In this document: positions 23,397 through 34,789 of the stretch, piece after piece | Layout: each line of letters opens with the position of its first letter | Position numbering within the stretch: position 1 is the stretch's first letter | From: Przewalskia tangutica | Lineage: Eukaryota > Streptophyta > Magnoliopsida > Solanales > Solanaceae | Direction: 5' to 3' | DNA length: 64,000 nucleotides | Assembly (NCBI GenBank): GCA_029844215.1 | Contig: CM056732.1 | Coordinates: 57,211,007-57,275,006, forward strand | Made by a program: the position numbers and the translations under genes | Notes under the pieces: model-generated | The model's input: the letters and a program-made list of their open reading frames with translations, nothing else | Told to the model about the DNA's origin: nothing | Databases searched by the model: none

Positions 23397-23401
23397 GAGA
23401 T
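23397..23401. repeat. Target site duplication GAGAT, right copy (array 2)
   Basis: Identical to 3970-3974 and directly after the last LTR base. Confidence 0.93.
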
Positions 23402-23583
23402 GGCGTGGGAAGGCGAGAGGACATGAGGCGAGTATCCTCACTTATTCCCCACCTCCGGGTAACTTACTTTCTATTTCTTTGGTTTTTAATTATCGTATTT
23501 GCTTAAGTGTTATATTGTGGTCATGTGTGGCACTTGCAAACTGTTAAGTTGTGAGGTACTTTATCGTTAACTGTCTTGGGAAG
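23397..23583 (+). pseudogene. pol: End of element 1 pol and 3' untranslated region
   Basis: The pol frame interrupted at 3974 resumes here. A Trp- and Glu-rich stretch leads to YPHLF at about 23430-23445, the usual last residues of chromoviral pol, with a stop codon (TGA) at about 23424 that is probably a frameshift effect. The remaining roughly 130 bases, to 23583, are AT-rich 3' untranslated sequence with no feature I can name. Confidence 0.85.
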
Positions 23584-23619
23584 GAACATTCGGGACGAAT
23601 GCTTCTAAGGAGGGGAGAA
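23584..23619 (+). promoter_or_regulatory. Polypurine tract and conserved hairpin, element 1
   Basis: The imperfect hairpin GAACATTCGGGACGAATGC is followed by the purine run AAGGAGGGGAGAA, directly before the 3' LTR at 23620. Confidence 0.88.
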
Positions 23620-24006
23620 TGTTATACCCCGTATTTCCAGAGTATGTACGCGAGGGCATACGTCTGAAAGTTTAGCCTTAAGGTTAGGCATTGGGACGAA
23701 AAGATTGGGCACACCTATCAAAAGAATCGTTTTCCGACAAGCGTTTTACAAAACTTGCGAAGGAAAATTCCGGCTATGTCATTTATTATTTTTGCGGATT
23801 TTTCCAGAGGCGAAACATTTTGGACCAGCGAGAGGCGACACTTGTCACCCTAGTTGGTGGGCGTGGCGTCCATTTGGACGATTGGAATGGCTTTTTGTCA
23901 AGGAGTTGGTAGGATATTTTTGTGTAGTAGATGGATAAGGACAACTTGCCCAAATCTTGACCTTACACTTGCCTACCACTTGGCTTCATCTTGGCCATTG
24001 GTTGGC

Positions 24007-24014
24007 TATAAATA
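24007..24014 (+). promoter_or_regulatory. TATA box, element 1 LTR
   Basis: TATAAATA in GGCTATAAATACCCGC. The same sequence context recurs at 51570, 54204 and 59597, and on the minus strand at 44938. Confidence 0.8.
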
Positions 24015-25204
24015 CCCGCTTAAGATGAAGAGTTCTTCATCCACAAATCAATTTCAAGTCTTGAAAATCCTCCCCTCTCTTGTAGTGTTTCGTCCAAACA
24101 CTCCTCTCCCCCTTGTGAAGGCCCTTGGCCGAAACACCCCACTCTAGCCTAGTAGTCTAGCCAAACCTACCCATCCCTTGGTAGAAAGTTGTCTTCCAAG
24201 TATAGTCACTATTCCAAAATACCCTAGTCCAAATCCCTTATAGTATTTTAGTAGAAGTTGTGTAGAACTAAGGGTTTCTTGGAGCTATCGGAGCGTACAA
24301 ATTAGGAGCTAAACCTTGCTCGGGAAGCGACGTTTAACTTGGATAATTTTGGGCTTATCGAGGTAAATACTCTTGTCCTTCTATTGTAATTGGATATTAC
24401 ATATAAGAATAGTATAGACTTGAGTATAAGATACTGAAGGATATTAAAGAATAGAATTGAACGTAATCACGGTGAAGGGTATAAATGAAGAATAATTGAA
24501 CTGTACTTACATAGGATTTGTTTTTCTGATGAACTTGAGTAGGCAGCGGGTAGGAAGTCTTGCCCAATTTTCCGTAGGATAGAGAACCCTCGCTTAGAAT
24601 CATTTCTGAGTAGTCTAGGCGTTGATAGGCGTGTCGACTATTATAGGTTGATTCTCTGCGCGACATATTCGACTTGGCGGTGGATTTCGCGAGGAGGTAT
24701 GTGATTCTTCCTATACTCTTGAGCATGATATTTTAAAATATATATATAGTGCGGTGAGCGTGCGTAATCGAGCGTAGCTTTACGGCAATGTCTTTTGACT
24801 TAAGCTGAATAATAAAAATCTTAAAGTCTTTCAATGAATTATAAATCGATTTTGAAAGAAGGAGAATAATTGTTTTTAAAACAAGAAGCTTAAGAGTTAT
24901 ACTAGCTTTATGGGAAGTCAAGTATAACGACTTAAGAAAGATAAAAGGAACAGTTTACTTATGTGTTTATAAAAGACTTATATTGATTTATGGAAAGAAT
25001 AATAAGATGGTTTGATAAATAGACATGATATGATGCTATGTGTGTTAGTGTCTTGTAATGTTTGTATAAGAGGGCATTCTTGTTGTGCTTATGTTGTTTA
25101 ACGATAAGCTGTTATGTTAGTATTATATCACTCACCTCTTGACATGTTACCGGGGGTTAAGCTGCCCTCCGATGCGGGGTAGACTCGGTGATGCAGGACC
25201 ATGA

Positions 25205-25412
25205 TTGAGAATACCTCATGCGGGTCCAGGGGACCTATGCGGAGCTACGAGAGTTCCAGGTTAGTGTGCGGGGTTATACCTCATGCGGTCTATGTGGCCA
25301 TGCGGACTACGAGTCCAGGACGATGCCGAGGAGTAGCTACCCTCGATGCGGGGTTATACCTCATGCGGGCCTATGTGAGTGGCCTATGCGGACTACGGGA
25401 GTCCAGGATTAG
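25205..25412 (+). repeat. Minisatellite, element 1 LTR
   Basis: Degenerate repeats of a roughly 60-bp unit containing AATACCTCATGCGGG and CCTATGCGGA. The AATACCTCA-GCG word is shared with the minisatellite of array 2 (opposite strand). Confidence 0.8.
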
Positions 25413-26031
25413 GCTTGCATAATGATACTATGGGCGATTGGCCCTGCTTCGATCATTCGCAGCCTAGAAAAGACCTGTTACAGTTTACCTATTGTTGCTC
25501 TTGTTTATGATGTGGCACTATGTGCGGTTACATTGGTTGTTTCGTGCATATTTGTAAATTAGGTTTTAAAATGATATGATTTCATTTAAGTATTTTACAG
25601 TTTCACATACTTAGTACCTGTTGTACTGACCTCCTTCGGGGGGCTGCGTTCATGCCGCAGGTAAGGGCAAGCAGGTGCTAGATCCACATCCTTAGGATCT
25701 TTGCTTTGGTGTCAGGAGCTCCATCTTCTCCGGAGGCTCTACTTTTGGGTATGATCTCCCTGTCGTTGTAGATAGTTTTGCACATTCAGGGTATGGCGGG
25801 GCCCTGTCCCGCCATAGTTGTTTACTTCCTTAGAGGTCTGTAGTCTGTTATGCAGTTGGGATGTAACGCAAAACTATGTTTATATATATATGCGAAAGCG
25901 ACATTTTCTCACATAAAAGCGTGTCTCATTTTACAAGCTGTTTCATGTCTTGTTTTTATATTAGCGATTACTCGATGTATGACTACTTGGGTGCGGGTAA
26001 GGCACGATCACGGGCCGAATGGGTCGTGACA

Positions 26032-26396
26032 TAGGTACCTGATTTGGTGATCTGCAGTGTAAGGCTCGAGTTTTTGGATAGCTCCATCTGTTCAGGAGTT
26101 TATCATTTTGGTATAGATCCTTCAGTACAGGCTTTTGTACAGTTATGGGTACGGCGGGGCCTTTTCCCATCATAGTTCAGTAAAACTTTTAGAGGTCTGT
26201 ATTCATTTGTGAGATTGGACTCATGTACAGTGTAGTGTCTTTTGATTTGTGAGATTGGACTCGGCTTTGCCCTTGCATGTACGTTGGTTTTTTTAAAAAA
26301 AGGTGTTATTTAAATTCCGCAGTTTAATTGGGTTGTTAAGGTAGGAGGGTGCCCAGGTAGGGCACCAGTCACGGGCCCGGGGTTCGGGGCGTGACA
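26032..26396 (+). mobile_element. Element 3: 3' tail of a plus-strand LTR related to array 2 LTR
   Basis: 365 bp ending in GGTTCGGGGCGTGACA. Its reverse complement follows the first roughly 350 bp of the array LTR (3975-4340), including the TGGTGCCC region, the A/T homopolymer and the GGACC-CTC-ATC words. Element 1 was apparently inserted into this LTR, whose other part lies left of the window. It carries about 20 bp duplicated twice (GTGAGATTGGACTC at about 26210 and 26250). Confidence 0.85.
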
Positions 26397-28022
26397 CTTA
26401 TACTTTTAAAACCAAGTATCATATACTTTCAAATCAAGTTTCATAACTTTCAGAATACTTCAAGTCTCTTAACTCTAGAAATCAAGTTTCTTAACTTTAG
26501 AATAGTTCAAGTAATCAATACTTTCCAAACCAAGTATTCTATGCATTTTCAAGTCAAGAATTCTTTGTTTACCTTATTAGAATAAACCATTCTTTTAACT
26601 TCCCATAAAGTTGTTATAACCAACTTCCCATAAAGCCGTTATACTAACTTTATGCTTTAGAAACTAAGACATCTTTAACCTTTAAAACAAGTGAGTTAAT
26701 TCTCTAACTCAACCAACTTGGACATTCTTAAACAAGTCAAGGGTACCAAATGAAATTAAATTCATTTAAATCTCGTACGTCCACCGTACTATACATTTAT
26801 AGCTACTCATGCTCAAGAGATAAGAAAAGTTCCACATACCTCTTCGACTTAATCCACTTGCCAAGTTGAATACGCCGCACATAGAACGCCAACCTATAAT
26901 GACCATAATACGTCCATCAACTACTAGCTTTCAACGTAGAATATTCCTAAGTATAATGACTCTTAATTCTTCGGAAAATCGGGCAGCACTTCCTTTGTTT
27001 CTACGTACTTTTCCACCTTTTTCAAGGCCCGAAAATCAATAACCAAATGCCACATTTAAGGCTCAACAATCAGTTAAACAAAGGGGATTACACGCCGCAC
27101 AGGACGTGTAAAATTCTGCCCCACAATTGATATAAAAATAGTCCAATAATTCAATGTCATTCTCGGCTAATCAATATACCACAACTCAAAGTCTTTTCCA
27201 ATTCTTTTTCAATCCAAGTTGTTTAGTCTAACATGTTATATAGCCACAAACGATTATAACAACTAGAATCCCTTCTTTCAATAGCATATGACGATTGTAT
27301 CTAACAATTAAATTGAATTACAAACTTAATAGCTAACATGAACTTTTCGGACTTTAGGCTTCTAAAATTCCATAACACTTATCAATCTTCATAACATATA
27401 TCACATGCTCATTTCTAACTTATCATAACATGGAATCTTCAATTACGATAGTAAGACGAAGATTATTACCTCATTTAGCCCAAATATAATCCAAGATTAA
27501 AAGTCGATCCTTAGAAACTTTAGCTCCTCTTTTCGACGTTCCAATCTACTCCAAGCAACCCTTAGAAGCTCATAACCAACTTCTCTTCAATTTCCAACTT
27601 CAAAGTTGAAGAACAGCTTAGGTTTTCGCCTTGCGACTAACGTGAAAACGTCGTTTTTCCTGGATCTTTCTATTGAGATATCCTTACAATACGCCTAGGA
27701 ACCTTGGGTTAAAGTATTGTGAATAATGAACCACAAACTAAAATGTTTTTGTGTGGGAATCTCCTCAAACCCGAGAGCAAGTCTTCAAGCTCAAAGTTTT
27801 CTACAATTTTCTCTAAGTGTTAGAGACTAGTCTTGCTACTAAGGATGAATATATAATTAAATGGAGGGTTAAGATCATCACACTTGTGAGGTTTGGATGA
27901 AAGGGATTTAAATATCAATCCAAGTGGGCTTATTGACTTAGTCAAATATCTCAAGCTATGGGCTTGCAAGACTTGGTCATCCAAGTTTTGGTCAATTGAC
28001 CCTTTTATCCTTGGTCTAATTC
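26397..28022 (-). repeat. Element 4 LTR, main part
   Basis: Diverged relative of the array LTR from its middle (compare CTTATACT...AAACCAAGTATCA at 5928). It contains the doubled CCATAAAG--GTTATA motif at about 26603-26643 and a GAG|GTATGTGGAAC donor-like site on the minus strand at about 26832-26846. The outer part of this LTR is displaced by element 3 and everything left of it. No coding content is visible. Confidence 0.85.
28018..28022. repeat. Target site duplication AATTC, left copy (element 5)
   Basis: AATTC abuts the TGTCAC terminus at 28023 and is repeated at 37878-37882. The surrounding LTR 4 sequence joins smoothly across the insertion when compared with the array LTR around 7580. 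Confidence 0.93.
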
Positions 28023-28689
28023 TGTCACGACCCGACCTCGGGCATGGCGGTGCCTTACCCCGCACCCTAGTGATACAACATCGAGAGAAAATCGTGAAAT
28101 AAAAACTTAAACATGAAACAAGATAAAATAAAAAAGCAGGCTAACCAAAAGCGGTTACCTTTACGCATATATATATACGAGCAGTTATATCCTTTACAAA
28201 CCACGCCAGCGATTACTACGGACCTCTCTAAGAATGTAACCCACAACTACGACGGGACGGGGCCCGCCATACCCACGAATGTAAGTACCTGGCGAGGACT
28301 ATACCAAAGATAAGCCTCGGAGAAAGGAGCTTCCCAAGCGAACTGTGATCCTATGGCGAGGATCAACAGCGGTGTACCTCTACTGCGGCATGAGCGGCCC
28401 CGAAGGAGGTCGATTACAACGGTACCAAGTATGTGGCCCGAAAATACGTAAATGAAATCATAATAGTCTATATAAAGCGGGAGACATGTATGATAAGCAA
28501 ACTACATACACAACATTATAATCGTATCAAGTCGAGGGCTCACGCCTCAAAGTCATCACTCAAAATATAACAATGGGTCTCATGCCCACAACATCAATCA
28601 TGCGTGGAATTCCTTCCTCACGCCGATCTATGATATAACAACAAGGGAGTACACTTGAACACGAGTCCCACTGTGTCATAAAAGCCGTC

Positions 28690-29165
28690 TGGGGCAATCT
28701 GAGGCTAACTACCGGATACCAAAGCCGCGTCATCAAGCGGCAAGGCACGAAAGCCAACTACGGATACCCAAGCCGTACCAACCATACTATACAACTATAC
28801 CACGAAGGCGACACAGGCAATCAAAGCCAACTACCGGATACCAAGGCGCGTCCGTGGCGGGGGCAATCTGAGGGCTAACTACGGATACCAAGGCCGTGAT
28901 CACGAGACTTTGCCACAAAACCGAATGGGGCAAGTCACGAAGGCTAACTACGGATACCAAAGCCGAATCAGCCACGGCCAGGCAATCACGAGAGCGACCA
29001 CGGATACGAGCGAATCGGTAAAACCCCATGGAGGGTGGTCCGTGGAATGACACTATCGAAGCGATCGGGCAAGTCGAAAGCCAACTACGAGAACCCTGCA
29101 TCAAGAACGGCCAAGGCAATGCGAGGGCTAGCTACCGGATACGAGGCCGACTCAGTAAACCTCGT
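28690..29165 (-). repeat. Minisatellite, element 5 left LTR
   Basis: About seven or eight degenerate copies of a roughly 60-bp unit containing GCTAACTACCGGATACCAA and GGGCAATC. The sequence is unrelated to the array minisatellite but sits at the same place in the LTR. Confidence 0.8.
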
Positions 29166-29802
29166 GGAGAGCTAGCCCATGGAACAACAATCTAATGGAA
29201 CCATACGTGGGCCACCCAACGTGTCGGTGGGTCGAGGATATAACAAGACAACACTCTAGTGGAAGCATACCCGTGGGCCACCCATCGTGTCAGTATGTCC
29301 ATCAATCAAGAATAACATGACCGGCCCTCCATCGAGAGACGCGGTAATCATAAGGATACAACACTTGCACAACAAGGCTATCACACGCAAACATAGGCAA
29401 GTTACACACAACTCAAGGTACTTTCATTTTATGTCAAAGTCCGGGTTTTAACCCCAAAGTACTACATACCTTAATTCTTTTAAAAAGACCAATTTCTTAC
29501 CCAAACGTCACCTGGTACTAACACTCGTAGTATCCAAAAGTAGAGTAACTATTGTTTTAAGTAAACCAAAACAATTCCATACCTTCTTTTAAATAAACCA
29601 AGACAATACTATGCCTTCTTTTTAAAACCAATTTAAGACAAAACCATGCCTTCTTTTTAAACCATTTTAAGACAAAACCATGCCTTTCTTTTAAACCAAA
29701 AACTCTTCAATTCCTCAAGTCCCTTTTCTTTTAGAAATCAAGTTCCTTACTTTTGAATTTAAGAAAATTAATTCTTGTAAGTAATGATTCTTATTAAAGT
29801 AG

Positions 29803-29945
29803 TCATGATCTATAAAATGTAATAATTTTGTCTTATCTTAACTTCTATGCAGATGGAGGTTTCTACTTGTTTTAATATAATTAATTGTCATTACATTTTC
29901 CTTTATTAATGCTGCAATGGCTTGTTCGATACTTATTCTCATTTC
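29803..29945 (-). other. Shared ~140-bp LTR module, element 5 left
   Basis: Contains CCTCCATCTGCATAGAA and TTAATAAAGGAAAATGTA on the minus strand. The same module, in the same sense relative to the LTR, occurs in elements 7, 8 and 11 but is not seen in array 2 or elements 1, 6 and 10. Function unknown; no ORF is conserved. Confidence 0.85.
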
Positions 29946-31296
29946 CAAAAACAATATAACTTATTCCTTTTAAAACCCAATTACCCATTTCTCATAAAAG
30001 CGGTTTCACAACTTTTTAACACCAACCAAGTCCTTAATATTTCACATCAAGTCATTTAAGTCAAGTCTCTTATCTTTTTTAAAAACCACAAACCATTTCT
30101 TTACCTACATAAAGTTGTTATAACAAACTTCCCATAAAGCCGTTATAACACTTTATGTTTTAAACCAACCAAATTCATTTAGCACATGTACGTCTACCGT
30201 ACTACATAGTTTACAACAATCATGCTAGAAAATATAGGAAGAGGTTCACATACCTCGCGACGATTATCGACAATTAGCAAAACGCTCCAAGTACTATACC
30301 CTTGCTAGCCTTTTCCACCCTTCAAGTAGAATACGCTACTCGTAGTACTTCAACCTATAATGGTCATAAAATGTCTATTAACCTCTAGCTCTCTTCGTAG
30401 AATATTCTAAGTACAAGGTCACTAAATTCTCTGAGAAAATGGGCGGTAAGCACTTCCTTTGTTTCTACATACTTTGCCACCTTTTTCAAGGCCGAATTCA
30501 ATAACCAAACGCCACATTTAAGGCTCAAATCAATTCATCAAATACAAAGGGGATTACACGCCCTACAAGACGTGTAAAATTCCGCCCCACAAATGATACA
30601 AAACAATCCAATTGTACAATGTCATTCTCGGCTACTAGGTGCAACAACATAAGGTCTTCCAATTCTTTTCTAATCCAAGTTCTTGAGTCAAACATGTTAT
30701 ATAGTCATAAACAACTTTTACAACTACAATTTCCTTCCTTATATAACATGTGACAACTAAACTAGTAACCAAGTTGAATTACAAACTTAAGGGCTAACAT
30801 ACTAGTTTTCGTATTAGGGTTCCAATAGTCAATATACTTATCAAACTTCATAATAAACACCTCATGCTTGCTAATATCCAAAGCTACAACAAGTAGTAAT
30901 CTTAATTACTAAAACGACAAGAATTATACCTTTACAAGCCCTTAAAATTTCCAAGATTCCAAGTCGCTCCTTAGCAATTCTTAGCTCCTTTCCTTAAGTT
31001 CCAATCCGCTCCAAGCACTCCTTAGAAGCCTATGAAGAACCCATCTTCAAGTTCCAACTTCAAAGTTGAAGAACTCCTTAAGTTTCCGCCTTGCGACTAA
31101 TACAGCGCCACTTTTCGGAATCTTTCTATTGAGATAACCTTACAACACTCTTAGGAACCTAGGGTTTAAGTCTTGTGAACAATGGAACAAAACTACAATT
31201 TTTGTGTGGGATTCCTCAGGCAGTGAGCTCTCAAGAAGACAAGAAATGTTGTGAAAATTTTCTAAGTGTTGAAGACTTGGTCTTGCACTAGTTGTG

Positions 31297-31304
31297 TATA
31301 TATA
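31297..31304 (-). promoter_or_regulatory. TATA box, element 5 left LTR
   Basis: TATATATA, in minus-strand TTTTATATATACACAAC, about 485 bp from the U3 terminus. Confidence 0.65.
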
Positions 31305-31786
31305 AAACAATGGAGGGTCAAGATTATAACAAATGTGTGGCTAGGATGAAGGTCACATGGATAAAAGCCAAGTGGACAAGTTGACTTGGTCAATACACTC
31401 AAGCTTGAAGACTTTCATCCTGATGGTCAAATGACCCTTTTGCCCGTGCATAAAAGCGTCGAGACCATTCTAAGGGGGTGACACGTGTCGCCCTCCCACT
31501 CATCCATAAAATTCTGTAACCCTCGTGGGCCCCATAAAAACGTAAAATTCCTCGGGTGGGCCCCACATGACCCAATCCGTAAAATATAAATTCCATAATT
31601 CTTATAAGTTCTTAAAGTCTTAAATACCAAAGTTGAGAATCCAATTCTCAATAATAAACCTCTTTCCTTCACGAAGTTCGGAAACTTTTCCGTCGAAAAA
31701 TCACATCTTCCTTCTATTCCAATTTTAATGTCGTATTCTCGTACGTATGTCCTCACGTACATACCCTAGAACTACGGGGTGTAACA

Positions 31787-31820
31787 TTCTTCCCCCTTAG
31801 AAACATTCGTCCCGAATGTT
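31787..31820 (-). promoter_or_regulatory. Polypurine tract and conserved hairpin, element 5
   Basis: Minus-strand AAGGGGGAAGAA abuts the LTR. The hairpin arms AACATTCG and CGAATGTT are at 31802-31820, with a loop one base short. Confidence 0.85.
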
Positions 31821-32749
31821 CCTTCTAAATCTCCAAACATACCTGCGCTGGTATAGTCTTCACTACTATACTTATAACCCAAATATGCCACACCTGGCCA
31901 TAATAAAACATATGCGCAAAACTCCAATCTAAGCTAACGAGGAATCACCTCTAACGTGTATAACAACACTAAAGCTTCCACCCATGGTCTAAAGGATACT
32001 TTCTTCACCTCGTTACTTCACAAAATGATCACTTCCCTTCTCTTAACACCCGTTCACTTCTTTCCTTACTCGTCGTACCCTTCTCGTACACCTGAACTCT
32101 TTCTATTACACGTACCGCACTTCAGTCATCGCTTCAGTTTCCAAAACCTTGGAGTCACTACCCCCAAACCCAGTCATCTTACTAGCCTCAAATTCCTTTA
32201 AGGCCATATCCGGCCTTCATGATCCGATTATGGTAGAACGCGTCTACGAACTCGTATGATGGTTACCTGAACTTGGGCCTTGCACCCTCGTTACCCTACC
32301 ACCTGGCGGGACCACCTCAAACTAACCCCACCTCATTCCGGGCTGCGGGTTGACCCGCGACCTGGCCTCAACCCGACCCATTATCGCGCCAAACCCTCTC
32401 GTTCCCTGATCCGGAACAATCTTACTAATTCACGTCATGAAAGCTACCACTTCTATCACAACTACCCATGGAATTATCATACTAATACTCCACGTATACT
32501 ATGCACACCGACAAAGATCACCCGCAAAATCTTTTACTCAAGACGGCCTTACATCTAAGGTCTCAATTGTCATAATTTCTAAGGTTCACGAATTACATGA
32601 CCCCAAACTTGCCTTTTTAACTGCCCATGTTTTCTAATCACAATTATCACAATGTTATCAGAACATAACACTTTAACACACAAAAAAAAAATCATCATAA
32701 CACGCATACTAATCTCTAGAGGGTTAGGGATATACCTGTAATTACTGCT
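31821..32749 (-). other. 3' non-coding region of element 5
   Basis: About 930 bp between gag and the hairpin with no pol sequence. It includes the block at 32266-32420 shared with array 2 and element 11. Short ORFs on either strand here have no recognisable content. Confidence 0.75.
32266..32420 (-). other. Conserved 3' non-coding block, element 5
   Basis: Minus-strand words GGGTGCAAGGCCCAAGTTC, GGTGGTCCCGCCAGGTGG and a GACCCGC-rich segment match 58725-58845 of element 11 in the same order. Confidence 0.75.
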
Positions 32750-33902
32750 TCACTTTCCCTTTGTCGCTCTAATCATAATCCTGCCCTGTTGGCGCATAGC
32801 TATAGAAGGCGATGACCATGTGATCTGAAGGATGAGTCTTAACATCTGCTCTACCTGCAGTGGACAATCCCTGCAAAAATGGCCTGTCGGCGCAAGTATA
32901 ACAATCTCCCAAACTAGCACGACACTCCGCCTTATGGAGTTTTCCTGGCAGCCCATTTGAGATAAGGGTGGCCTCATCCAGCTATCACCCCTACTCCCCC
33001 GAAAACCTGAACTCTTGGAGCCTGACCTGCTCCTGAATACCCTGGATGCCCTGAAGACTGTGGAGGACCACTCTGTACTGGAGCCTTCTGCTGAAGCGGT
33101 CCGCCTCGAAAGTTACCAAAGGACCCTGTTGTCCTGGTCTTCTTCTGCTGATACTGGTCCCTCGTCGGTCTCTACGTTCCTCCATCCCCTGTGCATAAGC
33201 CTGTATACGGGCAATGTCCATGCTCGGCTGACGAGCTACACCTGAGCACGCCGCGGCCACATAATCATCGAGCCCGGTGACGTAGCGGGGCACCCTGTCC
33301 TCCATATCGCCACTAACGCGAGGACATATCGAGCCAACGAGTCGAACTCCACGTTGTACTCAACCGTCGCCTCTGTCTCGATGTAAATCACGTCGGCCGT
33401 GCTCTCCTCGTCTGCGGAGGCAAGAAATGGCGAAATGCCTCGAGAACTCGTCCCAAGCAGTGGAGCGCATGCTCCCCGGGGCGGCTCCGCGAATCAAACG
33501 ATCATTGCGGTATCACGCGTCCGATGCGAACCTAAGACCACCGACTCGGTCTCGAAGCCTTGATCACTCTCATGATCCGTGTGGAATCGGATGAACTCCT
33601 GCGGATCATCCTCAGGCCTCGACCCGTAGAACTAAGGTGGGTGCGGCTCAAAAGTCCGTAGTCTCAAACTATCCGATGCAGGGTGAACTACGGGTGCTCT
33701 ATCGAACCTCCGACTCTCGCGTGTCCTCGTGTCAGCCACAATCCTCGCTAATGTGGGCCATCTCGCTTGTAACCCGTATCCTCTGTTCTGGCGTGGGATT
33801 GGAGGCTCAGTCTTGTGGCCTCGGTGAGACCGCTTCTTTGCTCTGCTCGCGACTCCTCTGCTGCCTTGCCGCTTCGGGCTCTGGTTGCCTGCGTTGAGGC
33901 AT
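32750..33902 (-). pseudogene. gag: gag of element 5, frameshifted
   Basis: Starts at the MPQRRQPE methionine at 33902. The domain order is a Gln/Arg-rich N-terminus, the retrotransposon gag domain (about 33640-33250, with PRYVTGLDDYV near 33290), an Arg-rich linker, and a zinc knuckle with intact CX2CX4HX4C (C-Y-T-C...H...C) at about 32875-32920. A short tail ends at 32750. The protein would be the particle and RNA-binding protein. The absence of pol after the stop is genuine, because the polypurine tract and LTR follow. Two or more frame changes lie between 33300 and 33640, several at CG-rich words. Confidence 0.85.
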
Positions 33903-34021
33903 AGCGGTACAAAAGAGATCGTCGGAGGAGTCCAACTTATAACACGACTCTAAGGCGCGATCTCGAGTGAGAAGAATGAAACCAATCCTAAATATCCTGT
34001 AGCCTCACGATTATTGATGTG

Positions 34022-34027
34022 GTGCAC
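34022..34027 (-). promoter_or_regulatory. Palindromic hexamer GTGCAC in leader, element 5
   Basis: The centre of GGTGTGTTGTGCACCACA in sense, about 60 nt after the primer site. Candidate RNA dimerisation or packaging site. Confidence 0.55.
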
Positions 34028-34086
34028 AACACACCGATAATCAAGACTACTGAACGCGATGCATGAGACACTTTCGAGGATTAAGC

Positions 34087-34099
34087 GCTCACGATACCA
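34087..34099 (-). promoter_or_regulatory. Primer binding site (tRNA-iMet), element 5
   Basis: Minus-strand TGGTATCGTGAGC, four bases from the LTR. It departs from TGGTATCAGAGC only at the CAG word. Confidence 0.88.
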
Positions 34100-34789
34100 C
34101 TTTTGTCACGACCCGACCTCGGGCCCGCGATTGGTGCCTTACCCTGGGCACCCTAGTGATACAACATCAGAGAAATTCAACGGAAATAAAAACTTAAACA
34201 TGAAACAAGATAAAATAAGAAACAGGCTAACCAAAACGGTTACCTTTCTGCATATATATATACTTAAACAGTTATATCCTTTACAAACCCTGCCCACAAC
34301 AGTACTACAGACCTCTAAGAATGTAACCACAACTACGACGGGACAGGGCCCCGCCATACCCCTGAATGTAAGTACCTACAACGACAGGGGACTATACCAA
34401 AGATAAGCCTCCGGAGAAACGGAGCTTCCCAACGCTGAGCGTGATCCTATGGCGAGGATCAACAACCGGTGTACCTCTACTGCGGCGTGAACACGGCCCA
34501 AGAGAGGTCGATAACAGTACCAAGTATGTGGCCGAAAATGTAAATGAAATCATAATAGTCTATATAAAGCGGGAGACATGTATGATAACCAAACTACGAT
34601 TACACAACATTATAGCGATCATGTCAAGTCGAGGCTCGCACCTCAAAGTCATCACTCAAAATATAACAATGGGTCTCATGCCCGCAACATCAATCATGCG
34701 GTGGAATTCCTTCCTCACCGGCGATGCATGATATAACAACACCGAGAGTACACTTGAACACGGGTCCCACTGTGTCATAAAACCGTCTG

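Larger units (their letters stand above)
1..26031 (+). mobile_element. Element 1: Ty3/gypsy gag-pol retrotransposon, 5' part outside window, split by array 2
   Basis: Plus-strand order is gag, protease, reverse transcriptase, RNase H, integrase and chromodomain-like tail, then polypurine tract and 3' LTR. This is the Ty3/gypsy order and resembles the chromoviral Tekay/Del group (tentative). The element occupies 1-3974 and 23397-26031. Positions 3975-23396 are a later insertion flanked by the duplicated target GAGAT. Its gag matches the gag of element 10 at 63072-64000 closely, and its 3' LTR (2412 bp) matches the 2458-bp LTR of element 10, so both belong to one family. The coding part is broken by many frameshifts and stops; how many are real is uncertain because many sit at CG or CHG sites. 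Confidence 0.9.
23620..26031 (+). repeat. 3' LTR of element 1 (TGTTATACC type)
   Basis: 2412 bp from TGTTATACCCCG to GGGTCGTGACA. A TATA box is at 24007-24014. A GAG|GTAAATACT donor-like site is at about 24355 and AG|GTATGTGATT at about 24692-24704. The GTTATACTAGCTTTATGGGAAG motif lies near 24895, and a minisatellite at 25205-25412. A polypyrimidine-poor ACAG before TTCACATACTTAG is at 25597-25600. It is closely similar to the element 10 LTR at 51161-53618. Confidence 0.92.
28023..31786 (-). repeat. Element 5 LTR, left copy (3' LTR)
   Basis: TGTCACGACCC...GGTGTAACA. It holds a minisatellite at 28690-29165, the shared ~140-bp module at 29803-29945, and the CATAAAG-GTTATAAC doublet at 30113-30150. 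The minus-strand donor-like GAG|GTATGTGAACC is at about 30241-30256 and the TATA box at 31297-31304. The CCACATACTTGGTAC block is on the minus strand near 28420-28436. Confidence 0.93.

Noticed and set aside
24397..24921. Minus-strand frames of 109 and 62 codons in the element 1 LTR
   Set aside because: AT-rich leader region opposite to the direction of transcription, with no recognisable domain; the same region in LTR 10 is broken.
31956..32637. Plus-strand frames of 66-92 codons in the element 5 internal region
   Set aside because: Antisense to the element and located in its 3' non-coding region; not preserved in the related region of element 11.
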